A program made the translations under genes and the position numbers. Of a stretch of DNA of 64,000 nt, positions 38,401-48,185 are shown piece by piece. Location of the stretch: contig NC_092562.1 of NCBI RefSeq assembly GCF_037975245.1, forward strand, positions 4,148,001-4,212,000, written 5' to 3'. Source of the stretch: Apostichopus japonicus (lineage: Eukaryota; Echinodermata; Holothuroidea; Aspidochirotida; Stichopodidae). The notes under the pieces are model-generated. The model had not been told where the DNA came from. It saw only the letters and a program-made list of their open reading frames with translations, and did not search any database. Position 1 is the stretch's first letter. Every line of letters starts with the position of its first letter.

Positions 38401-41400
38401 GGGGGTAGTACAAACCTCCCCCCTCCCCTCCCTCCCTCTCTTGTTCCTTCCATAACCCCATTTACCAAAAGCTCGACATCAGTATGACTCCCTCATGACA
38501 AGATATCCAGCAAAATCAAAGTGCCAGTCATATCTATAAACAATAATTCTCATAAAAATATAAAATATATAGATATTCGAATTTCTAAATTATTAATTTT
38601 CGATACATCTTCAACAAGATTCTGCACCATGTTCAATGCTTTCTCTGCAGTGTTCTCGTGGAGATTCCCAGCGTTCAGTGGTTTGTTATCCCTGAGTTAT
38701 TTTATCCACAATGCGGTCGCTTCCATAATGAGGGCCCAAAGACACCCGCAGCATAACGTATGGGTTCCCTTCCTTCCTCTTTCCAATTTTTTTGCATGGT
38801 TCCATCTTTTATCCCCCACCCCAACTCTCTCTCCTTTGCATCGTAACACCGGTACCCATCCCTTTCCATCTGTTTGATTGATTAAACAAGTGTTTTCACT
38901 TTGTCTCTCTTTCTCCATCTCACCACTTGTTGATTTGCTGTGGAGTTTTCCTCTTCATTACTAACAGTTCTTCTTCTATTCTCACGTATTTACAGCACAA
39001 ACGTTATCCGGACTATAAACTTTATTACCATGTGTTAGTCAATTATTTTGCACTTAGCAGTGTGCATCACCATGTATTCGATGAAAGTGTGGCATAGTCG
39101 CCTATGTATGGTGACCAAGTGACCATTGTTTAAAGAGCGAAGTGCAGTTCTCTGATACCAGGGGTGGCGTCCTGCTGATAACACCAACACTTTGTTACAC
39201 TACCAGTGGTCAACACCATTTTTTGTGGTTAGACAATTTCAGACTATGCAAGAAAAAAACTTAGTGGCCAGGGATATTTAGACTGCTAGTTTCTGTGAAC
39301 ATTGTTTGTTTCCACATATTCAATAAGCACCCTAAATATGTTATATGCATAACAAATGACCTCTGGTTTTGCCCAATAGAAACAAAAATAGAGTTGATTA
39401 AAAGAAATAGCTGCATATTGCAGACTGCTAAGGTTGCAAGACATTCATGGCACTGAGGTGGGCCTTGTATATTCATGAATATTAGAATTATATTTTTTGT
39501 TTTAATGTTTATCTTAATATTCTTTGTATGTTATTAATTAACATGTGTAAAAAATATTTCAGGTCATTCAAAGACCCAATATTTTGAGTGGTGCCTGTGC
39601 ACATCTTGCAAGTGTTTGAACTTAACCCTGCATTTCCTAATCCATTATTACTTGCCATTTTACCCGGTGTCTCCTACTCTGGGATCCATTAACCTTGCCC
39701 TGTTACTTCCCACTCCAGGTCCATTGTCTCTAACCGTTACCCTTTGTCTCCTAATTTCCTTGTTTGTTATCAAAGAGTTGAATAACACTGCAGCGCTCCC
39801 TTTATAATATACAGCCAGTGATTAGTACCAAATTGAATGCACTCAAAGGTGGCCATTTTGAAATACTTCAATCTCAAACCACGCCCCCAAAGCCTTCAAA
39901 GTATGAAAAAATGCCTCTTAAATTAATTACAATTCCTGTACAGAGTTGAAAGTATTTCAACCTAATAATCTCTACCATCTGCAAACAATAGCCAAAAAGT
40001 ACAACCTGTACTCACTAATTGAAACCCAATGCCATCACTATTAAAAGACTATGCTGTAAAGTACATAGAACGTACCAGCTATGCGTTTGATTTTACAATT
40101 ACATAGAACGTACCAGCTATACGTTTGATTATACAATAACATAGAACGTACCAGCTTTGTGTTTTATTTCGAACAGTCATATACCATTGCAAATATGTAA
40201 AGTCTTTCAATTTAGATGCAATCGGTCTATTTTCGGTTTATTATATAGGCCATAACATGGCCGTTCCGATCAAAGCATGTCACATGACAAAAGTGTTCAC
40301 TCTGGTGTTATTTCATTCTTTACTGTATACTCACTCTTCATCTTTGTATGTCCCTCCATCTATTGTCATGTTTTCCCTTTCATATCTTTAGTTTTGATTG
40401 TTTGATATCTTCCTAGTGTTTGATGTTCACTTTCCCGCTCTTTCTGGTATTTTGGCCTTGGGCTACTTTATTCATAACTGTATAGCTTCTATTATCAGAA
40501 ATCAAAGAAATCAGAAAAACAATGTAAGTATGGACAGCCAATTGGGCCAATTTTTCGCATACTGAGGCGTGCCTTCTTTTACTGTTCTCTCGCATCATAC
40601 TGCAAGCAATCTTACAGAGAGTATGAATGATTCTGTTCATCTAACAGAAACAGGGTATTCATATTGTCAGTACAAGTGCTTCAAAGCATGATATGAAAGA
40701 CAGTTTATAACAATTAATTGGGTGGTATGGAGAAGTCATAGCATGCATATTCATGTGATGATGAATAATCATTTCATTGTAAATAATTCATTTTATGCCA
40801 TATTTGGAACTAACTTTTGTTATTTTGTCATAACATGAAGTCACAAATGATCTAGATCACTCTAACTAACAGCATTTCAAACTTGAAATTAAGATCATCA
40901 CTTGACTGTTGAATGGTTAATCCAAAAGCAGTAATCATCTTAGCAAAGTCCCCAGTCTTCGTAACCTGCATGTTAAATTGTTTATAGCACCAGAAAACTA
41001 ATATGGATTAAGTTGTGCTTTCTGAAAGCTTTTGAGACTTTAGGAAGATTAAAGAAAGTGTTTTCCAGCCCATACCAAGTTGAAAAACATTAAACTAAAG
41101 CTAGATTTGAGGAGGAAATTTCAACTATAGGCATCCCCACAAATGCTGAAGCAAACCGGGGTTGTCACTAGGTTTTCAATGGAACACTTCTGCCCCCCCC
41201 CCACTCCCACCCCCTCAGAGTAACTGGTCTTCCAACAATAGCACCACCTCTAACCATGCCTCTAACATAAACTGATAAAAGTTATGAAGGGGGAAAAAAG
41301 TAATTTGTCCTGTAGGCCGATATATGATGACTGTTTATCTTAACAATTTTGATCGTTCAGCTTCGCATTTAAGCAAGAATATCTTCTCTGGATATTCGTT

Positions 41401-44400
41401 TGTCCATATTTTAGATTTGAATGTGAATAAAATATGCCTCATCTTAGCCATTTACAGCAGGGTCAACTCCAAACTAACTTGCTTAACATATTTCTTCCTC
41501 GTGACAGGCCAGAGATTTGACGATTGCATACATCCTGGTGGCCGTAACCTACACCTTCGTGGGGCTCTTATTCTACATCACGTTCCCGGAGAAGAAAGAT
41601 TGCATCAAAGATGTAAATATTTTGTGACCTGTTTCATTTCTGTAATTTTGGTTCTCTTTACGCCTCGAGTCGTACTTCTAATTATCGAGATACTGTCACA
41701 ACTCAAGTTCGCTTTCTGCTGCCACACCCTCTTTGCCAACGATTTGATATTTTGTCAGAATGAAGTATACAAAAGAGTTTTCAAATAATTTGTGTAACCA
41801 TTTGTAGTAACTTTGTGCACCTATCATGAGCGGTAGATGCTTGTGCTATGTTGACACTAACATGACATCTGCTGTGGCATCGTTGAGGGACGCTGGACGC
41901 TGATGCATCGTTTGGTTGGTATAAATTCCCCCTTTAAACCAAACCTTTGTTTCAATGGAAAATCTACTCACCGTTCCTTAATCAGGTTATCTAGTAGTAA
42001 TGTTGTTAAATTGTTGTGATCTTGAATCCTGAGTATTTTGGTTTCTTATATCGATCCATTGTGTTATTTGTTTAATTCGATCCAGTGTGTTATTTGTTTA
42101 ATTCTTTGATTGGTTTCTATCTTTCTTGAACTAATCGGTACTTAATAGCTCAAGAAAATTTGCCAAATATTTTGGAACCAACATAGGTGATGATCATGAA
42201 GGCTTAAATGATTAAAACATGTCACCTAAGACTCTTCTTACCTTACAAGAACCCATTTCAGACATCTCACTTAATAAAAAACCAAAATGGAAAAAAAAAA
42301 TCAAATGAAATCTTTTATTGATGAAATTATTTGTTGGTGTAAGAAGAGTGGGAAAAGTCACATTAAACTGTGAATAAAATTGAGTTTGGTCGGCCACCAT
42401 TATGCACTTTCAAGAAGGAAATCCCATGCCACTGGACTCCCCCTCCAGTAAACAAGAAGGACACTCCGTCCTTAGCTCATTCAAATTTTCTCAATTTATT
42501 TTAGCATTAGAATTACATACTACAGCAGAGATTTATTTCATAGTCAGGCATACATATAGGTACCATTGGTTTTTTATAGTAACCATTATCGTTAAAGTGT
42601 CCCCCCCCCAACTTCCCCATGTGTGCATGTATATTACCATTAAATTTCTCTTCACCAACAGAACCTTCTGGATAACTTCTATCCCAGTGACATCCTGTCT
42701 TTTGCAGCCCGTCTCTTCTTGCTCTTCCAGATGATCACTCTGTTTCCTCTCATATTGTACATCATAAGAGTCCAAGTCATGGATCCGATATTTAAGAGTG
42801 CTTATCCCAGGTGAGAGGAGACTTGGTACTTTATACAGGGATATCGAAGGGAATGCTCATAGAGATGTCTGCTGCATTGTGGTCGTTGTTATTACTGTAC
42901 ATGCAAGATACTGCATTAAGACCAACTGAATTTAAGTTTGGCGTTATTAAATAAGGAAGAATTACTCAAATAAGCATTCATCCTTTATAAAAAGTCTTTA
43001 TTTGCTGGCTGAGGCTTGACTCGGAAACCCATTATGCCAGGTTCAGGTATGAACTAACACGATACCGACAAACATGGCTAATGCAGAATCTCTTCAACTT
43101 ACAATTGTATCCAGAAGAATCTATCTTCTGGCTACAACATAGCATATATACTGTCAACTTCTACCACTTAATACCAGGTAACAATGGACAGCTAGCAGGA
43201 AACAAAGAAACACATTTGCATAAGGATGCCTCTTCAATTTACAAGACTGCAATGAGGACTATCTGGGGAGTGTAAGGAATGCAACACCTGGTCACTACAT
43301 ACTCAAGGAAGCATTCTTCATTTTAAAAGTCTGTAATTGCTGGTCAAGGCTCGACTTGCAATCCCATTATGCCAGTGCTGTTACAATAGCAATCCAGATA
43401 CTGAGTTTTGTCTCTTTTTATTGCAAACTGCAAACAATATAAGAGTCGTTAAATCCTGTATCCGTACTTTAAGTATAGGTAAGGAACTGCTCATTTTGTG
43501 ATACCAAAGGCATAAAAAACTAAAGAGCATTAATGCTTGGCTATAGATATATTATTAGCACAACAACTCAAGTGACTCTCTTTTGAGATACTAATATATG
43601 CAATTCTCCAAACAAATGAGGAAAAAGTGTTCTTCAACAAGTTTGTATTTAGGTAGGATTTTGTAAAGTTTTGTTTGTCTTATGGCATAGAGCGGCTTGT
43701 CTTAGCTGGATAGGTCATTTGTAGTCCGGTCAGGTCTGATGAAATGTTTGTATGCCTGGCGATGAATTATATGGACTTGATGCCTGGCGATGAATTATGT
43801 GGACTTGATGCCTGGCAATGAGTAAATGGACTTGATGCCTGGCAATGAGTAAATGGACTTGATGCCTGGCAATGAATTATATGGACTTGATGAATGACAA
43901 TGAGTTATATGGACTTGATACCTGGCAGTGAGTTATATGGTCTTGATACCTGGAAATGAGTTATATGGACTTGTTGCCTGGCGATGAATTATATGGACTT
44001 GATGCCTGGCAATGAGTAAATGGACTTGATGCCTGGCGATGAATTATATGGACTTGATGAATGGCGATGAATTATATGGACTTGATGCCTGGCAGTGAGT
44101 TATATGGACTTGATACCTTGCAGTGAGTTATATGGACTTGATACCTGGAAATGAGTTATATGGACTTGTTGCCTGGCGATGAATGATATGGACTTGATGC
44201 CTGGCAATGAGTAAATGGACTTGATGCCTGGCGATGAATTATATGGACTTGATGAATGGCGATGAATTATATGAACTTGATGCCTGGCAGTGAGTTATAT
44301 GGACTTGATGCCTGGCAGTGTTCTTATATTTTTATTTTCCATTCCTCCGACAGTGTTCTAGTATTTTTATTTTCCCTTCCTTTGACAGTGTTCTAGTATT

Positions 44401-45320
44401 TTTATTTTCCCTTCCTTTGACAGTGTTCTAGTATGTTTATTTTTCCTTCCTTTGACAGTGTTCTAGTATGTTTATTTTTCCTTCCTTCAACAGCGTTAAA
44501 CATGTTTTTGTGCTGAATGCCCTGCTTTTGTCAATATGCGTCGTCTTTGCCATCTTTCTACCAAAGATTGGTGTGATCATCAGGTGAGTCCTATCTCCCC
44601 TACCTTCAAAAGAAGATATATTTAATCCAATTTATGAAAGGGAAGGGAGTTAAATCAATCCATAGATTGATCATACAATACATTGATCGATTGCTAATTG
44701 CTTCATTGAAATTGTCTTAATATTTTTTACATCAGGTACGATATAGTCTGATTGAACAAAACAATTATTCAGAAGATATATTTAAACCAATTCATGAAGG
44801 TGAAGGGAATTAAATCAATCCATTGATTGATCAAACAATACATTGATCGATTGCTAATTGCTTCATTGAAACCGGTTTTATACGTTTTTACAACAGGTAC
44901 GATATAGTCTGACTGAAGAAAGCAAATATGTCTTGAGAGGATCATGCATTGTTTACAATTTACGTAATATCGAGATGTGTTACACTAAGCTAGTCGATTG
45001 ATCGATCGATTGATTGATTGCTTCATAGACATAGATTTAATACAAAGCTATAGAACCACATAATCTCATTGAAGACACAGAGGCTGTCACAGCCCTCCCC
45101 AGCTACATCTAAGAAGTAAAAAATATCTCGGTTTGTTCACTCCAGATTTTCCGGTGCATTCTGTGGACTAGCCTACATCTTTACCCTACCATGTCTGGTG
45201 TACATGATAGATCTTCATCGTCAAGGTAACCTCCGCTGGTACCACATCCTATTCCACGGGATCATCATGGCTTTGGGGGTTCTTAACTTTATAGCTCAGT
45301 TTATCATTTTATTATTTTAA
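29386..45320 (+). CDS. SLC38A9: SLC38A9, lysosomal arginine transporter and sensor (complete gene)
   Basis: Fourteen coding exons join in phase with GT-AG introns to give 553 residues; the human protein has about 561. Known role: an 11-helix lysosomal membrane protein that senses luminal arginine and activates mTORC1 through Ragulator-Rag. The cytosolic N-terminus (1 to about 130) keeps YYSKL (85-89) and PDHVLP (100-105), matching the human segment that binds Ragulator-Rag. Helix 1 carries IWNTMMGTS (135-143), the unwound substrate-site motif. The luminal loop between helices 3 and 4 has sequons N251-G-T and N268-A-T. Helix 8 contains [12 protein letters not shown], and the protein ends in helix 11. 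Coding joins: 29386-29462, 30660-30731, 31702-31843, 32583-32686, 34095-34252, 35006-35173, 36141-36209, 36578-36718, 37182-37286, either 38651-38757 or 40417-40523, 41508-41612, 42662-42810, 44494-44583, 45146-45320. The duplicated exon for helix 6 is the main oddity. Exon 1 is the least certain. Confidence 0.93.
30660..30731 (+). CDS. SLC38A9: SLC38A9 exon 2
   Basis: It follows a pyrimidine-rich acceptor (CCATTTTAG) and ends AGAAG/GTCAGC. It encodes a hydrophilic, acidic cytosolic stretch with an internal ATG at 30670-30672 that could serve as an alternative start. Confidence 0.75.
30786..31152. mobile_element. TTAA-flanked MITE, copy 2, inverted, in SLC38A9 intron 2
   Basis: The element 30790-31148 (359 bp) has TTAA at 30786-30789 and 31149-31152. 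Its reverse complement matches 28220-28575 throughout with scattered substitutions. It sits 58 bases after exon 2. Confidence 0.82.
31702..31843 (+). CDS. SLC38A9: SLC38A9 exon 3 (Ragulator-Rag binding segment, first half)
   Basis: It encodes [11 protein letters not shown] through [15 protein letters not shown]. The YYSKL motif aligns with human IHYYSRL, in the N-terminal region known to contact Ragulator-Rag. The acceptor is TTTTCAG and the donor CTT/GTAAGTT. Confidence 0.93.
32583..32686 (+). CDS. SLC38A9: SLC38A9 exon 4 (PDHV motif, entry to helix 1)
   Basis: It encodes AIPDHVLP and ends NSLVT, matching human APDHVVP and NTSLVT. The donor is ACCAT/GTAAGCC; the split codon gives Ile at the start of helix 1. 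Confidence 0.95.
33731..34025. repeat. Minisatellite, 37-bp unit, SLC38A9 intron 4
   Basis: About eight units containing ATGAATATTTATATGG and GTGCCTTATGTTAAGCA. It ends roughly 70 bases before the acceptor of exon 5. Confidence 0.9.
34095..34252 (+). CDS. SLC38A9: SLC38A9 exon 5 (helices 1-2)
   Basis: It encodes [18 protein letters not shown] and then helix 2 up to [10 protein letters not shown]. The GTS break in helix 1 is the conserved unwound segment of the transporter fold. The donor AAGAAG/GTGATT departs from the usual GTRAGT. Confidence 0.97.
35006..35173 (+). CDS. SLC38A9: SLC38A9 exon 6 (helix 3)
   Basis: It encodes [20 protein letters not shown], then [17 protein letters not shown], closely matching human SLC38A9. 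Two acceptors 12 bases apart (AG ending at 35005 and at 35017) are both in phase, so a form lacking four residues (AGSA-type) is possible. Confidence 0.96.
36141..36209 (+). CDS. SLC38A9: SLC38A9 exon 7 (luminal loop)
   Basis: A 69-base exon encoding a hydrophilic loop with sequon N251-G-T and one cysteine (RCDL), in the position of the glycosylated luminal loop of the human protein. Phase agrees with both neighbours. Confidence 0.88.
36578..36718 (+). CDS. SLC38A9: SLC38A9 exon 8 (luminal loop end, helix 4)
   Basis: It encodes sequon N268-A-T, then [19 protein letters not shown] and [15 protein letters not shown], matching human WWDKSRTVPFYLV and NFKSPSFFSKFNILG. Confidence 0.97.
   Translation, partial: SPVLMLLQMSLTRFGVRPTRSHSSCFCSSLLLSTLNHQLSSPNSMP
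37182..37286 (+). CDS. SLC38A9: SLC38A9 exon 9 (helix 5)
   Basis: It encodes [20 protein letters not shown] and a short polar tail ending YVS. It ends in phase 1 (TCA C/GTAAGTG), which both copies of the next exon complete with TG to give Leu. Confidence 0.95.
37795..38291 (+). mobile_element. Decayed LINE (non-LTR retrotransposon) fragment in SLC38A9 intron 9
   Basis: The frame reads [44 protein letters not shown] and [12 protein letters not shown], the conserved region after the reverse-transcriptase core of jockey/CR1-like LINEs. It continues as [10 protein letters not shown] and [11 protein letters not shown] past in-frame stops at 38118-38120 and about 38198. It is a 5'-truncated pseudogene copy in the same orientation as the host gene. 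Confidence 0.85.
38651..38757 (+). CDS. SLC38A9: SLC38A9 exon 10A (helix 6, version A)
   Basis: Acceptor TTCTCTGCAG, donor CATAAC/GTATGG. It encodes 36 residues including [20 protein letters not shown]. It is the same length (107 nt) and phase as exon 10B and identical at 21 of 36 residues. It differs from vertebrate SLC38A9 at the position after FIHN (Ala instead of Cys). The helix and FIHN core are intact and there is no stop, so it appears to be under coding constraint and not a dead duplicate. Confidence 0.88.
40063..40176. repeat. Tandem repeat, three copies of 38 bp
   Basis: ACATAGAACGTACCAGCT recurs at 40063, 40101 and 40139, in the intron between exons 10A and 10B. Confidence 0.88.
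40417..40523 (+). CDS. SLC38A9: SLC38A9 exon 10B (helix 6, version B)
   Basis: Acceptor CTTCCTAG, donor AACAAT/GTAAGTA (near consensus). It encodes 36 residues including [20 protein letters not shown], closer to the human segment, which also has FIHNC. It completes the phase-1 codon of exon 9 and enters exon 11 in phase 0, exactly like exon 10A. Splicing 10A to 10B directly would shift the frame and reach a TAG within exon 10B. Confidence 0.93.
41508..41612 (+). CDS. SLC38A9: SLC38A9 exon 11 (helix 7)
   Basis: It encodes [20 protein letters not shown], then [15 protein letters not shown], matching human [20 protein letters not shown] and the KDCI motif. Phase 0 at both ends. Confidence 0.97.
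42662..42810 (+). CDS. SLC38A9: SLC38A9 exon 12 (helix 8)
   Basis: It encodes [20 protein letters not shown], then [20 protein letters not shown], nearly collinear with human. The donor is CCCAG/GTGAGA. Confidence 0.97.
42974..43375. repeat. Dispersed repeat, two copies of about 65 bp
   Basis: Segments 42974-43040 and 43310-43375 share a diverged AAAGTCTTTATTTGCTGG...CCATTATGCCAG sequence, both in SLC38A9 intron 12. Confidence 0.6.
43753..44317. repeat. Minisatellite, 28-bp unit (25-bp variants), SLC38A9 intron 12
   Basis: About twenty units based on GATGCCTGGCGATGAATTAT plus ATGGACTT; some units carry GAGTAAATGG and are three bases shorter. A multi-unit block is itself repeated, showing higher-order duplication. 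Confidence 0.92.
44317..44493 (+). repeat. 35-bp tandem repeat carrying decoy 3' splice sites
   Basis: AG dinucleotides preceded by a pyrimidine tract end at 44353, 44388, 44423 and 44458, and the true exon 13 acceptor ends at 44493, each 35 bases apart. A fifth upstream CAG ends at 44318, at the junction with the 28-bp minisatellite. Each unit looks like CTTCCTTTGACAG followed by TGTTCTAGTATG, a diverged copy of the intron/exon 13 border. Confidence 0.88.
44494..44583 (+). CDS. SLC38A9: SLC38A9 exon 13 (helix 9)
   Basis: It encodes [20 protein letters not shown], then [10 protein letters not shown]. The acceptor is the last of a series of repeated acceptors; the donor is ATCAG/GTGAGT. Confidence 0.95.
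44611..44925. repeat. Tandem duplication, period 160 bp, SLC38A9 intron 13
   Basis: AGAAGATATATTTAA starts at 44611 and 44771. The two copies share CATTGATCGATTGCTAATTG and CAGGTACGATATAGTCTGA, with a few percent divergence. Confidence 0.88.
45146..45320 (+). CDS. SLC38A9: SLC38A9 exon 14 (helices 10-11, stop)
   Basis: It encodes [20 protein letters not shown], a short loop with [15 protein letters not shown], and helix 11, ending AQFIILLF and TAA at 45318-45320. Human ends in the same position (VQFFM). Confidence 0.97.
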
Positions 45321-45478
45321 TTTCAACGTCTCCTTGAAAAGAGATGCAGCATTATTGGTAGGTCTTTGAGTAAAGGAAGAAGTTAGCTGATCATCAATCC
45401 TTGGACAGTAAAAAAAAATTAGTGGTTAAAATTGATGTCATAAATAACCTGTTTTTATATTTTGTCACCAAACATAGC

Positions 45479-45484
45479 AATAAA
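45479..45484 (+). terminator. Candidate poly(A) signal of SLC38A9
   Basis: AATAAA lies 159 bases after the stop codon. Further ATTAAA-type signals near 45653 could be used as alternatives. Confidence 0.5.
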
Positions 45485-45489
45485 AGCAA

Positions 45490-48100
45490 ATGTCAGGTTA
45501 TATGAAGGAAAAATCAAGATTTGTACCAAAGTTTGAGTTTAAAATTCAGTCAATGATAATGGCAGGAGGTTAAGGGTGACAAGCTGTGAGTGCCAAAGAA
45601 ATGAGATACGCTAAATTGTAAGATATTTGTATCTATGTACAGACATTATTATTAAAGTGTTGTAATTATTGAAGAAAAGAAAACAGTTTTATTTTGAGGG
45701 TACTATTGATGCGCTGTTTATGTTTGAGACAAACTTTAGAATCCCATAGGGCCAAAGTTGACAAAGACTTTGGCCATTGAAGTAGTGAATTGAAATGTTT
45801 GTCAGAGCATTAAAAAGACCCACACAAAGATGTTACCTTGCAGTTGTCCGTATTAATGTAAAAAAAAATCACTGTTTCCTGACTCAGACCAGGTTACAAG
45901 TCTCATTCTTTGTGTGCTAGCATAGATATATTTATCTGCAACCTTTTTTTCTTTTTCGTTTTCGCTTGTTTATATTTAAATGGCTCAGTGTTGACTGTGT
46001 TACAGTGTGCTATGTTTGCTATTCTTTCGGCCTCCATTAGGGTCGAAATTTGCAAACAAGGTCCTCCTGATCTGCCCATATTGATAAGTACTCCCCTGAG
46101 ATCTATGAGTACATTGTATTATTGGGGTGGGGGAGGCGGGGGTGGGAGAGTGAATGGTCCCACCACGTTTTGCAGGTTCAGACAGTATAGCTTTGAATAA
46201 GCAACTGATAGTCTTTGGACCCTAATAAGTCACTTACAAACAGAAAGTAATTTTCATAGTGGGTGTAACCAGCTGGTCCTACTTTGATTATCCAAGTCTG
46301 GGCAGAAAATGTTATTGTCATAAACAGGTTAGTCTAATCTCTGGCTCATCTCACTGCTTTGGACCTGAACAATCTACAAAACGTTTGCATCACAAAAATG
46401 AGGGAATTTTGTTACAGAGAAATGGAATGGTATTACGAAAGTTTAGAACTGAGATGCTACCAGCTGCGATTAGACTGATGTCATCCCTTTCTGTAGTCCT
46501 TGTACCCCTTCCCTCCCTTTTTCTCTCCCTTCCCCTCCCTTTCCACTTCCCTTTCCTACCCTCCCCCCTCACTACCAACTACACAAACACACATAGAACT
46601 CATTATTCTGTACGTAATTTTTACTGGTTGTTACTTTAAAGTGATCAGTTATTTCAACTTGTGGCTGGAAAGTATAATTTTATGAGAGGCTGAGCATGTT
46701 AGGCTCATATCTAAGACTTAAGTGCGTGTGAATGTTAAGTCCCAATCTACGTAAAATATTCTTTGTAACTGAAATAATTTTCATAACTAAAAACTCACTG
46801 CTAATTGTCTTGATCCATTTTCGTAAAATGCCTCTTTTATTTATTTTCATTAGTATCTGTACATTAACTCTCAAATGCAGTTGGTTAAATAGTATCATTA
46901 ATTAATTAAATGTCACAGAAGTTTCCATTCAAAATATGTTTTCCACATTAATTATTTATTAAGTATTAATTGTTTCTGCTTAAGTTTTTCATCTGACCTG
47001 GTAATCATTGGTTCTTTTTTATTTTTATGTATCAGTGCTGATTACAAAGTGTTTATGTTTAGTGATTAACCAAGTTCAGTTGTCTGGTATTCTTCTTAAA
47101 GATCCAAGGCCGACAGTTTACCTAAAAATTTGCTATAATGATAGATAAGAACTTACGTTGAGTCACAGTCTCGATGCAAGGGGACTGGGATTGAGAGCGG
47201 AGCAGTCGTTCCGGTAGTTCGGTTTTCGTGCCCAGGTTCTTTCTTGGGTGACTTTTCTGAAAAGGTACCTTGTGTTTCTGCCCCTCCAAATCATTTTTCA
47301 ATCTTTTTGAGGATGTTTTATTTTTTAAGCAGAAAATAAATTGTCCCAGAGTTGGAAAATACTTCAAGATTGTTAGTCAAATGTATGAGCATTGGTGACC
47401 ATTAATTGACTTACTAGCATATTTGCTAGCAATGCTGATGACCATCAACCAACCCTGTATTGTTACACATTTTTTGATGTTAATCTTGCCTTTCAAAGTG
47501 CGAACAGGCATTTGTTGCCATTATTGAAATCAACAAAATCAGGAACAGATCTCACCTTTCTGCACTTCAAAAAAATCATGTTCTATGAAACATTTGATAT
47601 AAGAAATATTGTCTACACCTAATGTATTTGTGACCCCCTTGCAGGCCAAGAGAAACACATCCCAGTGTTGTGATTGCAGTTGTAACGGTTATGCTTGTGT
47701 AGTTTCTGTCGTGTATTGGTTTCCTTGTGAAGCATCTAGACATGTCACAGTGTTGTTATTAACCCATTGCCAATTTGCTCCTGATATTTCTGCTGTTATA
47801 AACACCTACTTGGGCTTCCAGTTGAATTTAAATTCGTATTTTATCAAATCAAACAGTTGAATTTAGGTTAGTAATAATGCTTTATTTTATACCATACTAG
47901 GATAGACTTTATAATCTTTTCTTTTGCCATAAGCTTACCATTAGTTAAATTTCTATTATCATTATGCTTTGTATATTAACATTTTACTAAAAAGGTAATG
48001 TTAAAAAACTAAAACATTTGCAAACAGTATTTGTTTAAGATTTTTCCTCTTTTTTTTCTTCTTACATTTTGAAAATGAGATTCCGAATTTTAGTGCTTAC
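45490..48100. other. Likely 3' UTR and intergenic DNA, no gene recognised
   Basis: AT-rich DNA with purine- or pyrimidine-rich patches (46130 G-rich; 46505-46570 CT-rich). Short ORFs on both strands have no recognisable content. Confidence 0.5.
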
Positions 48101-48105
48101 TTAGC

Positions 48106-48108
<3 letters not shown>

Positions 48109-48182
<74 letters not shown>
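48109..48182. repeat. (TA)n microsatellite
   Basis: An uninterrupted run of about 37 TA units. Confidence 0.95.

Positions 48183-48185
<3 letters not shown>

Noticed and set aside
41324-41788. 154-codon ORF overlapping SLC38A9 exon 11
   Set aside because: It is out of frame with the conserved helix 7 coding sequence and covers intron on both sides.
42402-42775. ORFs on both strands over SLC38A9 exon 12
   Set aside because: Frame shadows of the real exon.
43753-44317. CRISPR-like regular repeat or coding repeat
   Set aside because: No spacers and mixed 25/28-bp periods; stops occur in every frame.
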